Assembly (NCBI GenBank): GCA_022566215.1
Contig: JADFJJ010000011.1
Location: forward strand, 1-42,124
Length of the DNA stretch: 42,124 nucleotides
Direction: 5' to 3'
From: Pseudomonadota bacterium
GTDB taxonomy: Bacteria; Pseudomonadota; Alphaproteobacteria; Sphingomonadales; SMXR01
The notes under the pieces were generated by a model, which ran no database searches, was not told the DNA's origin, and saw only the letters and a program-made list of their open reading frames with translations. The position numbers and the translations under genes are program-made. Positions within the stretch are counted from its first letter, which is position 1, and every line of letters starts with the position of its first letter. Below are positions 16,403 to 25,102 of the stretch, in pieces.

Positions 16403-18934
16403 TTAAAATTGCCGCAGGATTTTTGCCGGTTTTTCCCCCAGCGCTTTCCAGGTGTTCAAAAGCCCGAACAAAAGGGTGATCACAAGGCTGCCCAGCACGG
16501 TGGCGGCGGCGGCCCCGGGGAACAGGGTAAACTCCATTTCCATGACATGGACAATCACCAGGTAACTGGCGATGCCGCCGAAAACCAGCGCCATGACCCC
16601 GGTCACCAGGCCCAGCAGCAAATATTCAAAGACAAAGGCCTTCAGGATATCGCGTCTGACGGCGCCCAGGATTTTCATAATGACCGAATCATAAACCCGG
16701 AAGCGGTATCCGGCCGCCAGCGCTCCGCTTAACACCAGAACCCCGGCGATGATCGCCAGCGCACCGGTGTAATTCACCGCCGCCCTGATCTGCACCAGGA
16801 TATTATCAATGCTGGTCAGGATTTCCTTCATCCGGATCGCGGTCACGTTCGGAAAAGCATCTGTCATGGCGCGGTGAACCTGATTTTCGGTCCCGTCTTC
16901 AGCTTTCATCGAGGCCATAAACGTGTGCGGGGCAGCTTTCAGCGCCCCGGGATCGAAAACCATGACAAAATTAAAGTTCATGGCTCCCCACTCGAAATTC
17001 CTGAGGTTCGCCACCGTCGCCGTGATGTTTCGCCCCAGCACGTTTACGGTTATGGTATCACCAACGCTTAAACCCAAACCACCCGCTTCCTCGGCGGCAA
17101 AGGAGACCAGCGGCGGACCCTGATAATCCGCCGGCCACCATTCACCCGCCGCCAGGGTATTGGTTTCGGGAAGGTCCTCAGAATAGGTCAGGACCCGGTC
17201 GCCGTTCAGCACCCAGGCAGCCTCGGGGTGCGGGGTTATCTCATTTGCAGGAATTCCATTTAGCGACACGATCCTGCCGCGCAGCGAGGGAACCAGCCTG
17301 AGGTCGGACACCCCTTTCAGACTTTCGGCTGTCCTGCGGAATTCCTCCACCTGGTCCTTTTGAATATCAATCATGAAAAAGGCCGGGGCCTGGTCGGGAA
17401 TCTGCTCGTTCAGGCGCGAGGAAAAATTCTCATCAATCAGAATAACCATGGTGAACAGGGTCAGTCCCAACCCTAAGGACATGACCACGGCGCCGGTCGC
17501 CGCCCCCGGCCGGTGCAGGTTTGAGATTGCCAGCCTTAACGCCGGCTGTTTTGGCCTGGGCAGGAAAGTGGCCAGCCTTGCAACCCCTTTTCCGGCAAAC
17601 CGGAGCATAAAAATTATTACTGCAACTCCCAAAACAAACCCCGCCGCCAGACCCCTGTAGGGCGAAAGCAGGATAGCCATCGCCATGACAAGCCCCATCA
17701 GGGCGATCACATAAAGCCGGTAGCGCAGATCCGGCACGATCTTTTCCGCGCTCACCAGATCACGCAATAACCTGACCGGCGGGACCTTTTTGGCAATCGC
17801 CAGCGGCCACAGGGAAAATATCAGTGAGATACAAACGCCGTAAAAGGCCGCAATCACCAGTGCAAAACCAGATACCGTAAAAGCGACTTCTACCGGCAAG
17901 GCCCCGCTGATCAGTTTGACGACAATGAAAGCGCCCCCCACTCCCGCCAGCAAGCCCGCCAAAATCGCAAACAGGGAAAACAGCAGAATCTGGACCAGAT
18001 AGGTATGAAAAACGGTTTTTGAGGAGGCCCCGAGAATTTTCAGGGTGGCGATCACCGGGGTTTTTCCGCGCATGTAGTTGCCCACCGCGTTGCCAACCCC
18101 GACCCCGCCCACGACCAGCGCCATCAGGCTGACCAGTGATAAAAACATCCCCATCCGCTCAACAAAACGCCGCACCCCAGGGGCGCTGCCCTGGCGGTCG
18201 CGCACCCGCCAGCGGGCTTCGGGAAAAGCGCCAATGAGTTGTTCACGCCACACCGTGATATCGGTCTCCACGGGGAGGCGGATTTTATAATGCTGGTAAT
18301 AAAGACTGCCCGGCTGGATCAACCCGGTCAGCGGGACAACTTCCTTCGCCACCAGAATAGTAGGGCCGAGGAGAAAACCTTCATTGGAGCGGTCGGGTTC
18401 AGTTTCGATCAACGCCCGTAATTCAAACGTCAGGTTCCCGACCCTCAAGGTATCCCCCACCTCCACCTTCAGGCGCTCCGCAAGATTTGGATCCGAAACA
18501 AGCCCCCAAAGGCCATTTCGTTCACCAAACATTTCCTGATATGTGCCGGAAGGGGCCAGTCTCAGAGCCCCGTACAGCGGATAGGCGGCGTCCACCGCCT
18601 TAAGTTCTGACAACATACGCTCTCCGGACACTTCACCCCGGACCATTGCGCGCAGGCGGGTAACTTCGGAAACCTCTCCGGAATTTTCAAAAAAGGCGCG
18701 CTCCTCACTGGTTGCCTCACGCTGGAACATACGCACCTCAACATCACCGGCCAAAAGCGCCCGCCCCTGGTCATGCAGACTTGTCTGGACCGCGTTGGTC
18801 AATGTTCCCACCGCCGCGATAGTGCCGACACCCAAAATCAGGCAAGCCAGGAAAACCCGAAACCCCGTTACTCCCCCGCGCAACTCGCGCAACGCCAGGC
18901 GAAAACTGATGGGAAGTTTTTCGAAGTGGATCAT
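16403..18934 (-). CDS. FtsX-like ABC permease (YbbP family)
   Basis: An 843-residue membrane protein with two FtsX/MacB-type permease domains. Hydrophobic segments lie at about 25-45, 255-400 (several), 405-450, 480-500 and 720-830. A large extracytoplasmic domain lies between the first helix and the first cluster, and another at about 505-715. It pairs with the ATPase that ends 3 bases upstream (18938-19630) and faces tesA, the same arrangement as ybbP-ybbA-tesA elsewhere in proteobacteria. Such permeases transmit ATP-driven conformational change across the membrane, often for lipoprotein or lipid extraction. The substrate here is unknown. Length is close to E. coli YbbP. Confidence 0.92.
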   Translation of the reverse strand: MIHFEKLPISFRLALRELRGGVTGFRVFLACLILGVGTIAAVGTLTNAVQTSLHDQGRALLAGDVEVRMFQREATSEERAFFENSGEVSEVTRLRAMVRGEVSGERMLSELKAVDAAYPLYGALRLAPSGTYQEMFGERNGLWGLVSDPNLAERLKVEVGDTLRVGNLTFELRALIETEPDRSNEGFLLGPTILVAKEVVPLTGLIQPGSLYYQHYKIRLPVETDITVWREQLIGAFPEARWRVRDRQGSAPGVRRFVERMGMFLSLVSLMALVVGGVGVGNAVGNYMRGKTPVIATLKILGASSKTVFHTYLVQILLFSLFAILAGLLAGVGGAFIVVKLISGALPVEVAFTVSGFALVIAAFYGVCISLIFSLWPLAIAKKVPPVRLLRDLVSAEKIVPDLRYRLYVIALMGLVMAMAILLSPYRGLAAGFVLGVAVIIFMLRFAGKGVARLATFLPRPKQPALRLAISNLHRPGAATGAVVMSLGLGLTLFTMVILIDENFSSRLNEQIPDQAPAFFMIDIQKDQVEEFRRTAESLKGVSDLRLVPSLRGRIVSLNGIPANEITPHPEAAWVLNGDRVLTYSEDLPETNTLAAGEWWPADYQGPPLVSFAAEEAGGLGLSVGDTITVNVLGRNITATVANLRNFEWGAMNFNFVMVFDPGALKAAPHTFMASMKAEDGTENQVHRAMTDAFPNVTAIRMKEILTSIDNILVQIRAAVNYTGALAIIAGVLVLSGALAAGYRFRVYDSVIMKILGAVRRDILKAFVFEYLLLGLVTGVMALVFGGIASYLVIVHVMEMEFTLFPGAAAATVLGSLVITLLFGLLNTWKALGEKPAKILRQF

Positions 18935-18937
18935 CGC

Positions 18938-19630
18938 CTAAAGCCTTTTGCCCCCGGGTGCCAAATTCCCGTCCAGCATATGCAGGACCGTATGGCACCG
19001 CTTGGCCAATGAGGGATCATGGGTAATCAATATCAAAGTTGTGCCTTTTTTCCTGTGCAGGTTGAACATCAGCCGGATGATCGCGGCGCCGGTCTTGCCA
19101 TCCAGATTCCCGGTCGGTTCATCGGCGAATAACAGTTTCGGGTTGGGCGCCATCGCCCGGGCCAGGGCGACCCGCTGCTGTTCGCCCCCGGACAGTTGCG
19201 CCGGGTAATGTTCCAGCCGGTGGTCCAGTCCTACCGCTTCCAGTTCGGCCTCGGCCTTCTGAAAAGCTTTTTTGTCTCCCGCCAGCTCCAGCGGAACCGC
19301 CACATTCTCCAGCGCCGTCATGGTCGGGATCAGGTGAAACGCCTGCAGGATTATGCCGATCCGCTTGCGCCGGTGCAGCGCCAGTTCGTCTTCACTGAGC
19401 AGGGTATAATCCCTGCCGTCTACAATTACGCTTCCTTTAGACGCGGTTTCCAGGCCGGCCATCACCGCCATCAGGGTGGATTTTCCAGACCCTGAGGGAC
19501 CGACAATGCCAATCGCCCGGCCTTTTGGAATATCCAGGCTGACCCCGCGCAGGATATGGACCGGACCGGCCGAACTTGAAAGTGTCAGGTGAACATCTCT
19601 CAGGGATATTAATGGATTCATCGCTGCCAT
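18938..19630 (-). CDS. ABC transporter ATP-binding protein (YbbA/LolD-like)
   Basis: A 230-residue ATPase of the MacB/LolD/YbbA class. Walker A is GPSGSGKS (44-51), signature LSGGEQQRVALARA, Walker B LLFADEPTGNLD and H-loop ITHDPSLA. The start may be the ATG at 19630 or the one at 19621. It is the first gene of a two-gene operon with the YbbP-like permease and diverges from tesA. The extended EPTGNLD after Walker B is typical of this mechanotransmission family rather than of import systems. Confidence 0.94.
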   Translation of the reverse strand: MAAMNPLISLRDVHLTLSSSAGPVHILRGVSLDIPKGRAIGIVGPSGSGKSTLMAVMAGLETASKGSVIVDGRDYTLLSEDELALHRRKRIGIILQAFHLIPTMTALENVAVPLELAGDKKAFQKAEAELEAVGLDHRLEHYPAQLSGGEQQRVALARAMAPNPKLLFADEPTGNLDGKTGAAIIRLMFNLHRKKGTTLILITHDPSLAKRCHTVLHMLDGNLAPGGKRL

Positions 19631-19753
19631 TATAATGACATAGAAATGAACCGTGCTGTTTTCAACAAAAAAGGGACAAAGCGACCCACTAATATAGCCG
19701 GTTTAGCGAAAAGTGGGTTGATTGAACAATCAAAAATTTACATACCTGATGTT

Positions 19754-20395
19754 ATGAAAACTGTTTTGCATAAATCATTGTATCTATTTACCCTCCTGGT
19801 TTTTATTGCCCTGGTGTTTCCGGCGCGGGCCGAGGAGAAGACTATTCTGGCCATGGGCGATAGCCTGATGGTTGGTTATAATCTGCCCCCCGGTTCTTCA
19901 TTTCCGGCGCAGCTGGAAAAATGGCTCAGGGGAAAAGGTATCGATGTAAAAGTGCTGAACTCTGGCGTCTCGGGCGATACCTCATCAGGTGGACTGTCGC
20001 GCCTGGAGTGGGCCTTGGCAAGCGTTCCGGGCGGGGCGCCTGATCTGTTGATCCTGGAATTTGGCGCCAATGACATGCTGAGGGGGATAGACCCGGCGGT
20101 AACCCGCAAGAACCTGGACGCCATCCTGAAAAGCTTGAGCGACAAAGGTATCCGGGTTCTGGTTATGGGTATGCGGGCGCCCCCCAATATGGGTCCGGAG
20201 TATGAGCAGGAGTTTAATGCCATTTTTCCGGAACTGGCGAAAAAATACGGGGCCGGGCTTTATCCCTTTTACCTGGCAGGGATCGCCGCCATTCCCGATT
20301 TGAATCTGGGCGACGGCATTCACCCCAATGAACGTGGCGTAGCTGTTATGGTCAGCCGCGCCGGACCAATGATTATGGAATTGATCAAAGACTGA
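19754..20395 (+). CDS. tesA: Periplasmic GDSL arylesterase/lysophospholipase (TesA-like)
   Basis: SGNH/GDSL hydrolase acting on acyl esters, thioesters or lysophospholipids in the periplasm. From the ATG at 19754 it has 213 residues and a signal peptide (hydrophobic 9-22, cleavage after PARA). The four blocks are GDSL (35-38, nucleophile Ser37), SGDTSSGG, GANDML, and DGIHPN with the catalytic Asp-His. An earlier in-frame ATG at 19646 would bury the signal peptide. Neither start has a clear ribosome-binding site, so initiation is the one uncertain point. Divergence from ybbA-ybbP is a conserved arrangement. Confidence 0.93.
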   Translation: MKTVLHKSLYLFTLLVFIALVFPARAEEKTILAMGDSLMVGYNLPPGSSFPAQLEKWLRGKGIDVKVLNSGVSGDTSSGGLSRLEWALASVPGGAPDLLILEFGANDMLRGIDPAVTRKNLDAILKSLSDKGIRVLVMGMRAPPNMGPEYEQEFNAIFPELAKKYGAGLYPFYLAGIAAIPDLNLGDGIHPNERGVAVMVSRAGPMIMELIKD

Positions 20396-20418
20396 AACTC
20401 CGCCAATAAGAGGATGCA

Positions 20419-20961
20419 ATGATCCGTCTTTTTACCGCTATCAGGATACCCCAGGCCCAAAAAGAATGCCTGCTGGCGACCATGGGGGGTCTGCCGCAGG
20501 TCCGCTGGCAGCGCGAGGATCAGCTGCACTTGACGCTTCGTTTTATTGGTGAGGTAGATGAGGAAAAGACTGAAGAAATCAGGTTGATTTTATCCACCAT
20601 CCAGTTTTTACCATTCTCGGTGCGCATCAAGGGGGTTGATATATTTGGCCCGGCGCGAAAACCCAGGATGTTATGGGCCGGGCTGGAAAACCCTGCGCCG
20701 GTCAAGGCGCTGCAAGAGAAAATCACCAATACCCTGAGGCGTCTTGAGCTCGAACCCGAGGACAGGAAATACAAACCCCACGTAACGCTGGCCCGCATCA
20801 AGGGCAACAACGGGGATAAATTGGCCCAGTTTCTGGACCATAACCGCGGCCTGGCGCTGGATCCGTTTGCGGCTAATGAATTTGTCTTATTCAAAAGCCA
20901 CCTCAGCCACACCGGCGCGCAATACCAGGTGATTGAAACCTACCCCGCGGGAATGGTTTAG
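20419..20961 (+). CDS. thpR: RNA 2',3'-cyclic phosphodiesterase ThpR
   Basis: A 180-residue 2H phosphoesterase that opens 2',3'-cyclic phosphate ends on RNA (formerly called 2'-5' RNA ligase LigT). Both catalytic H-x-T-x motifs are present: HLTL at 37-40 and HVTL at 121-124. The N-terminal RLFTAIRIP and the segment DIFGPARKPRMLWAGLE are typical of ThpR. The ATG at 20419 is preceded by AAGAGGATG-like sequence. It starts 23 bases after the tesA stop and may be co-transcribed with it. It converges on the fructosamine kinase gene with only 3 bases between stops. Confidence 0.94.
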   Translation: MIRLFTAIRIPQAQKECLLATMGGLPQVRWQREDQLHLTLRFIGEVDEEKTEEIRLILSTIQFLPFSVRIKGVDIFGPARKPRMLWAGLENPAPVKALQEKITNTLRRLELEPEDRKYKPHVTLARIKGNNGDKLAQFLDHNRGLALDPFAANEFVLFKSHLSHTGAQYQVIETYPAGMV

Positions 20962-20964
20962 ACC

Positions 20965-21834
20965 CTAAAAACCAAGACGCCTTAAAGTCGCCTCCACACT
21001 TCCGGCGTAATGGCCGCCAAACCAGTAAGCGTGGAATAAAAGCGGCCACAGGTTATAAATATCCAACCGGTTATCAAAAAAATCGTTCTCAATTCTGTGA
21101 GTTTCTCTATACCCCTCAAAAAAATCTTTCCCGAACGAACCAAAAAGGGTGGCGAAGGCCAAATCTGTTTCGTTATGGCCGTAATAAATGGCGGGATCGA
21201 TAAAGGCGGCGCACCGGCCCTTGTGAAACAGAACATTCCCGCCCCAGAAATCGCCGTGCAGCAAAACCGGGGCGGGCTTTTCCGGCAGGTAATCTTCCAG
21301 GTGGCTGCAAAATTTTTCGATGCGGGAAACCAGGCCCGCCTCAATCCGTCCGGCCTGGTGGGCGATCGCCGTCATATACAACAGCCGCCGGTCGCGGAAA
21401 AAGCCGACCCAATTATCGGCCCAGGCATTGGGCTGGGGACTGGGGCCGAAGATCGTGTCTTCAAAAAAACCAAACCTCTGTTCCGTAATATTATGGAGCC
21501 GGGCCAGGTGGCGGCCTGCCTGGCGTTCACCTTCGGCCCCTTTGGCGCCGTCATTTTCAATGAAATCAAGCAACAGCACCTCTTCCCCGAGCGCTGCGAC
21601 TTCAGGAAAAAGACCGGGCGCTTTCTGGTTTAAATATTTGAGCATTTTTTCCTCAGCCCTGGCCAGATGCTGATGGCCGGAGCCGGGAACCTTGGCGGCA
21701 AGGTTGGCGCCATCGATAAGCGTAACCTTGAAAACACTCGCCCAGTCTCCGGTGTGAATAGGGGTAATTGCCTCAATTTTCCCAAGTTTCCGGGCTGCAT
21801 TCTCGATCAGGTGATTTAAGTTGTTTTCCGTCAT
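20965..21834 (-). CDS. Fructosamine/ketosamine 3-kinase family protein
   Basis: A 289-residue kinase of the FN3K family (APH-like fold), which phosphorylates sugar adducts on protein lysines and so triggers their breakdown. The catalytic loop is LLHGDFWGGN and the metal-binding region FIDPAIYYGHNETDLA, both intact. The N-terminal HTGDWASVFKV corresponds to the ATP-binding strand region, with AAKVP holding the lysine. The start at 21834 is set by a one-base overlap with the phosphatase stop (TAATG). Bacterial members act mainly on ribulosamines and erythrulosamines, and this class is known to sit beside low-molecular-weight phosphatases, as here. Substrate identity is inference. Confidence 0.92.
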   Translation of the reverse strand: MTENNLNHLIENAARKLGKIEAITPIHTGDWASVFKVTLIDGANLAAKVPGSGHQHLARAEEKMLKYLNQKAPGLFPEVAALGEEVLLLDFIENDGAKGAEGERQAGRHLARLHNITEQRFGFFEDTIFGPSPQPNAWADNWVGFFRDRRLLYMTAIAHQAGRIEAGLVSRIEKFCSHLEDYLPEKPAPVLLHGDFWGGNVLFHKGRCAAFIDPAIYYGHNETDLAFATLFGSFGKDFFEGYRETHRIENDFFDNRLDIYNLWPLLFHAYWFGGHYAGSVEATLRRLGF

Positions 21835-22331
21835 TAACGATAGCTGGGGAAATGTTTGATGAGCAAAGTCTCGAGCAGCCCTTCGGCCCCTTCCCGGATC
21901 AGCGAGAGGCATTCCTGAAATCCGCTGACGCCCCCATAGTAAGGATCCGGAACCTCCAGAACGCCCGAGGAAGAATGGTTAAGGAGAAAATCGATTTTTG
22001 ATTGATGCTGTTCCGGCGCCCGTCCCCTCAAGCTCCTGATATTGGTTTGGTCCATGGCCAGGATGTAGTGAAACCTCTCAAAATCTTCATTGGTAATTTT
22101 CCGCGCACGCTGAGCGCTGATGTCGAACCCGGCCAGCAAGGCCGCTTCCGTCCCCCGCTCATCCGGTGGTTCTCCCACATGCCAGCTGGAGGTGCCGGCG
22201 GAATCGATCAGAAAATGCTGCGCCAATCCCCTCTGCTCCACCAGGTGGTTGAACACCCCCGCGGCCAGGGGAGAACGGCAAATGTTCCCGAGGCATACAA
22301 ACAGCACATGAACCTTTTCTATCTCAGCCAT
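21834..22331 (-). CDS. Low-molecular-weight protein-tyrosine-phosphatase family
   Basis: A 165-residue phosphatase of the LMW-PTP fold. The P-loop is CLGNICRS (nucleophile C13, R19). The general acid is D129 in VPDPYYGG, with two tyrosines at 131-132 as in the eukaryotic-like (PtpA) subgroup. Its stop shares one base with the FN3K start, and its start lies within the last codons of the DinB gene (overlap 22324-22331). Coupling to a ketosamine kinase suggests a ribulosamine 5-phosphatase role in protein deglycation. A phosphotyrosine phosphatase role is the alternative. Confidence 0.92.
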   Translation of the reverse strand: MAEIEKVHVLFVCLGNICRSPLAAGVFNHLVEQRGLAQHFLIDSAGTSSWHVGEPPDERGTEAALLAGFDISAQRARKITNEDFERFHYILAMDQTNIRSLRGRAPEQHQSKIDFLLNHSSSGVLEVPDPYYGGVSGFQECLSLIREGAEGLLETLLIKHFPSYR

Positions 22332-22836
22332 TCTTCCCCTCCAGTTTTTCCAGGGTGTAATAGATCAAATCCAGCGCCGGCGGACTTTCCGCCTCGGAGC
22401 TCAGCATCCCATGCACCTGACCCCGGTGATGAGTTTGATGATTGAAAAAATGGCCCAGGCAGATGGAAAGCGGGACATCGTGCGGAATCCCATTGACATC
22501 GGAATATTCCAGGATTTCACTGAGCTGCCGGTCGGTCAGGGAAATGGCGAAATCAAGAATTTTTTCATCATGCTGCTGGCGGGCGTCATTAAGACCATTA
22601 AAATCCTCAAACAGGATCGCATCCAGCATCTTGGGCGCCCCCGCCTCACTTAAAAACCGCTCCATCCAGATCATATCCGCCACCAGAATATGGTTAAGGG
22701 TTTTGTGGATCGACCCGAAAAAGGACGGCCGCGCTTTCAAATACGCCTGTTCGCTTAAATTCCCGCAAGCGGAATAAATTTTATTATTGGCCCAGATGTT
22801 ATAGTTGGCAAAGTGAATAAAGTAGGATGCAAGCAT
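22324..22836 (-). CDS. DinB-family metal-dependent protein
   Basis: A 170-residue four-helix-bundle protein of the DinB/YfiT-like superfamily. The three expected metal-binding histidines are visible: H49 (LNHILVAD), H133 and H137 (FNHQTHHRGQ). The N-terminus ANYNIWANNKIY is typical. Characterised relatives are thiol-dependent transferases or have no known reaction; this is unrelated to DNA polymerase IV. It overlaps the phosphatase gene by eight bases and is first in the three-gene minus-strand unit. A MITE-like element lies 27 bases upstream of its start and may affect its promoter. Confidence 0.88.
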   Translation of the reverse strand: MLASYFIHFANYNIWANNKIYSACGNLSEQAYLKARPSFFGSIHKTLNHILVADMIWMERFLSEAGAPKMLDAILFEDFNGLNDARQQHDEKILDFAISLTDRQLSEILEYSDVNGIPHDVPLSICLGHFFNHQTHHRGQVHGMLSSEAESPPALDLIYYTLEKLEGKNG

Positions 22837-22862
22837 GATTTTTCCTCATTTTGGATGCAAAC

Positions 22863-23131
22863 TAGGGTCTGAACTCAACTACCGGGTGGAACTGTGTTGG
22901 TGCTGATGTCCCCGCAGAACAGGAAATAATTGCAGACGATATGGGGTATCGGCGAAAATTCTTGACGCATTCTGCGGGGACATCAGCCCAATCCTTACCG
23001 GACCGCGCCCAAATCGGGCGGGATGGCGTCGAAGCCGCTTTAAATAGATGGCTATTTTTCATCGTCTTCTCCTGATCCTGACCGATTTTTGCTGCGGCAC
23101 AGCCCTCATCGGTAGTTGAGTCCAGACCCTA
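22863..23131. mobile_element. Small nested inverted-repeat element (MITE-like)
   Basis: A 269-base element bounded by 22-base inverted repeats (22863-22884 and 23110-23131) with one mismatch. Each begins TAGGGTCTG. Within it lies a second, perfect 18-base pair, GCTGATGTCCCCGCAGAA (22902-22919) and its complement (22970-22987), around a 50-base core. The ends are TA, which could be a duplicated TA target of the IS630/mariner or IS5/IS427 kind. It has no transposase. A 66-codon minus-strand frame (22862-23062) has a well-placed AGGAG but no recognisable domain and may be a leftover of a transposase start. It fills the gap between the DinB gene and the sirtuin gene. No second copy is in the window. 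Confidence 0.7.
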
Positions 23132-23158
23132 ATAAAGTTTAAGGGATTAGGAGACGCT

Positions 23159-23878
23159 TTGAAAGTGCCGCATTACCAAAATATTGTTATCCTGACGGGG
23201 GCTGGCATTTCCGCCGAATCCGGCCTGGCCACCTTCAGGGGCGATGGCGGGCTGTGGGAAGGCCATAATGTTATGGATGTAGCGACCCCGGAGGCGTTCC
23301 GGCGCGATCCGGTTATGGTTCACCGCTTTTACAATGAACGGCGGAAAGATTTATTCAAGGTCAAACCCAATCCCGCCCATAAAGCGCTTGCCCGGCTGGA
23401 GGGGAAGCACAAGGGCGAGGTGATAATCGTCACCCAGAATATTGACAATCTTCATCAACTGGCCGGGTCTAAAAATGTCCTGCATATGCACGGTGAAATG
23501 CTGAAAGTCAGGTGCCGCCAATGCCATCAGGTGTTCGATTGGGAAGGTGATACATCCGAGCACCTTGCCTGCCCCAGTTGCCAGGCAAAACCAGCGCTTC
23601 GCCCGCACATTGTGTGGTTCAATGAAGTGCCTTTTCACATGGAAGAGATAGAAGTGGCGCTTTATACCGCCGATCTGTTTGTCTCGATCGGGACCTCAGG
23701 CGCCGTTTACCCGGCGGCGGGTTTCATTTCCATGATCAGGAGCATGGGCAAGGCCCACAGTGTCGAGTTGAATCTTGAACCCTCGGAAGGGCAATCCCTG
23801 TTCGCCGAGACCCATTACGGCAAGGCGACAAAAATTGTTCCAGCGTTTGTCGATAAACTGCTAAAAGAAACCGGTTAG
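23159..23878 (+). CDS. cobB: NAD-dependent sirtuin deacylase (CobB-type)
   Basis: A 239-residue class III sirtuin that removes acyl groups from protein lysines using NAD. The NAD-binding [15 protein letters not shown] starts at residue 14, [13 protein letters not shown] follows, and the catalytic His is H111 (HMHGE). Zinc ligands are C119, C122, C138 and C141. Tyr58 and Arg61 (FYNERR) match the Y-x-x-R pair that favours succinyl- and malonyl-lysine. The start is a TTG six bases after GGAG; no ATG or GTG fits better. phhB follows 9 bases downstream, so the two are probably co-transcribed. The promoter must lie in or very near the MITE-like element that ends 27 bases upstream. Confidence 0.95.
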   Translation: MKVPHYQNIVILTGAGISAESGLATFRGDGGLWEGHNVMDVATPEAFRRDPVMVHRFYNERRKDLFKVKPNPAHKALARLEGKHKGEVIIVTQNIDNLHQLAGSKNVLHMHGEMLKVRCRQCHQVFDWEGDTSEHLACPSCQAKPALRPHIVWFNEVPFHMEEIEVALYTADLFVSIGTSGAVYPAAGFISMIRSMGKAHSVELNLEPSEGQSLFAETHYGKATKIVPAFVDKLLKETG

Positions 23879-23887
23879 GAGGAAACC

Positions 23888-24181
23888 ATGGCCGAAAAAC
23901 TGAGTGAAGAGGCGCGCGCGGCGGAACTGATAAACCTTGCCGGCTGGGACGAGGTGGAAGGCCGCGATGCGATCAAGAAAACCTTTACCTTCAAGGATTT
24001 TAACCAAGCCTTCGGGTTTATGACGCGGGTTGCCCTCAAAGCCGACCAGATGGATCATCATCCCGAGTGGTTCAACGTCTATAACCGGGTTGAGGTAACC
24101 CTTACCACCCACGATGCCAAAGGGCTGACGATGCGGGATATCAAACTGGCGCACTTTATGAATGAAGCCGCGGGAAAATAA
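23888..24181 (+). CDS. phhB: Pterin-4a-carbinolamine dehydratase
   Basis: A 97-residue PCD/DCoH-family protein that dehydrates 4a-hydroxytetrahydropterin, normally to support aromatic amino acid hydroxylases. The signature [14 protein letters not shown] (about 55-68) holds the catalytic histidines, and [13 protein letters not shown] follows. Length is standard. It has a GGAGGAAACC ribosome-binding site. No phenylalanine hydroxylase (phhA) is visible in this window, so its partner enzyme is elsewhere or it serves another pterin. It converges with the EamA transporter gene, 12 bases apart. Confidence 0.94.
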   Translation: MAEKLSEEARAAELINLAGWDEVEGRDAIKKTFTFKDFNQAFGFMTRVALKADQMDHHPEWFNVYNRVEVTLTTHDAKGLTMRDIKLAHFMNEAAGK

Positions 24182-24193
24182 TCCCTAAATACT

Positions 24194-25066
24194 TTATTTA
24201 GTTTTACCCGTAACCGCTTCACGGTGGGCGACATAAACGGTTGACCCGAGGATAATGGCCGCCCCGAACCAGGCAATAATATCCACACTCTCCTCGAAAG
24301 CCATAACACCCAGGAGTGTGACGAATATCATCCGTGAAAAATCCAGCGGCAGGATCGCGGTGGCCGGTGAATAGGAAAAAGCCCGGGCCAGGGCGGTATG
24401 GGCCAAAGCCACCAGAATGCCGATCACAGCCAGGATCATAAGCTCAAACATGCCCGGCCAGGACCAGAAAAACAGCGCCACGATAAAACTGCCCGGCAGG
24501 ACAAAAAGAAATGAATAAAGGGCAATAATCTCCGGCTTGTCGGTGCCGGAAAGCGATTTGATCACCACCAGCGATCCGGCCAGCATGAGGGAACCGGCAA
24601 CGGCGGCAAAAAGTCCCGGACTGATCTCACGAAAGCCCGGGCGCATGACAATCAGAACTCCGGCAAAGCCGGCAAGAATAGCCGCCATCCGCCGCCAGTG
24701 GACTTTTTCCTTCAGGATCAAAACCACCCCGGCGGCGGCAAACACCGGCGCCGAATAGCTGATCGCAACCACATCGGCCAGCGGGATGGCTGCCACCGCA
24801 TAAAACAGGCCAAGTGTTCCCAATAACGAAAAAACTCCCCGCAGGGCATGCTGGCCCAGGTGATCGGTCTTCAGAATGGACAATTTGTGCCGGATCAAAA
24901 AGGGCAGAAAGGCAATGATGGCAAACAGCGTCCGGTAAAATACGATAACAAAGGGATGTATCGTCTCGGACGAAACCCTGATCAAGCCCCAGATGGCGAC
25001 AAACAAGAGGCACGACCAAACCATCCAGAGCGGCCCCTTAAGAGCGGCAGGCGCGGAAAAAGTCAC
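24194..25066 (-). CDS. EamA/DMT-family transporter
   Basis: A 290-residue permease of the drug/metabolite transporter superfamily with ten predicted helices in two five-helix EamA repeats (about 14-140 and 150-285). Recognisable parts are YRTLFAIIAFLPFL in the first repeat and the second-repeat DFSRMIFVTLLGVMAFEE, with its conserved Glu-Glu. Substrates in this family range from amino acids to S-adenosylmethionine and drugs, and nothing here points to one. It follows the scoA-scoB pair on the same strand, but 36 bases downstream, so linkage is loose. Confidence 0.9.
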   Translation of the reverse strand: MTFSAPAALKGPLWMVWSCLLFVAIWGLIRVSSETIHPFVIVFYRTLFAIIAFLPFLIRHKLSILKTDHLGQHALRGVFSLLGTLGLFYAVAAIPLADVVAISYSAPVFAAAGVVLILKEKVHWRRMAAILAGFAGVLIVMRPGFREISPGLFAAVAGSLMLAGSLVVIKSLSGTDKPEIIALYSFLFVLPGSFIVALFFWSWPGMFELMILAVIGILVALAHTALARAFSYSPATAILPLDFSRMIFVTLLGVMAFEESVDIIAWFGAAIILGSTVYVAHREAVTGKTK

Positions 25067-25102
25067 CCCCGGAAAACCCCTTCAATTTGTTAAAATAAAA
25101 CT

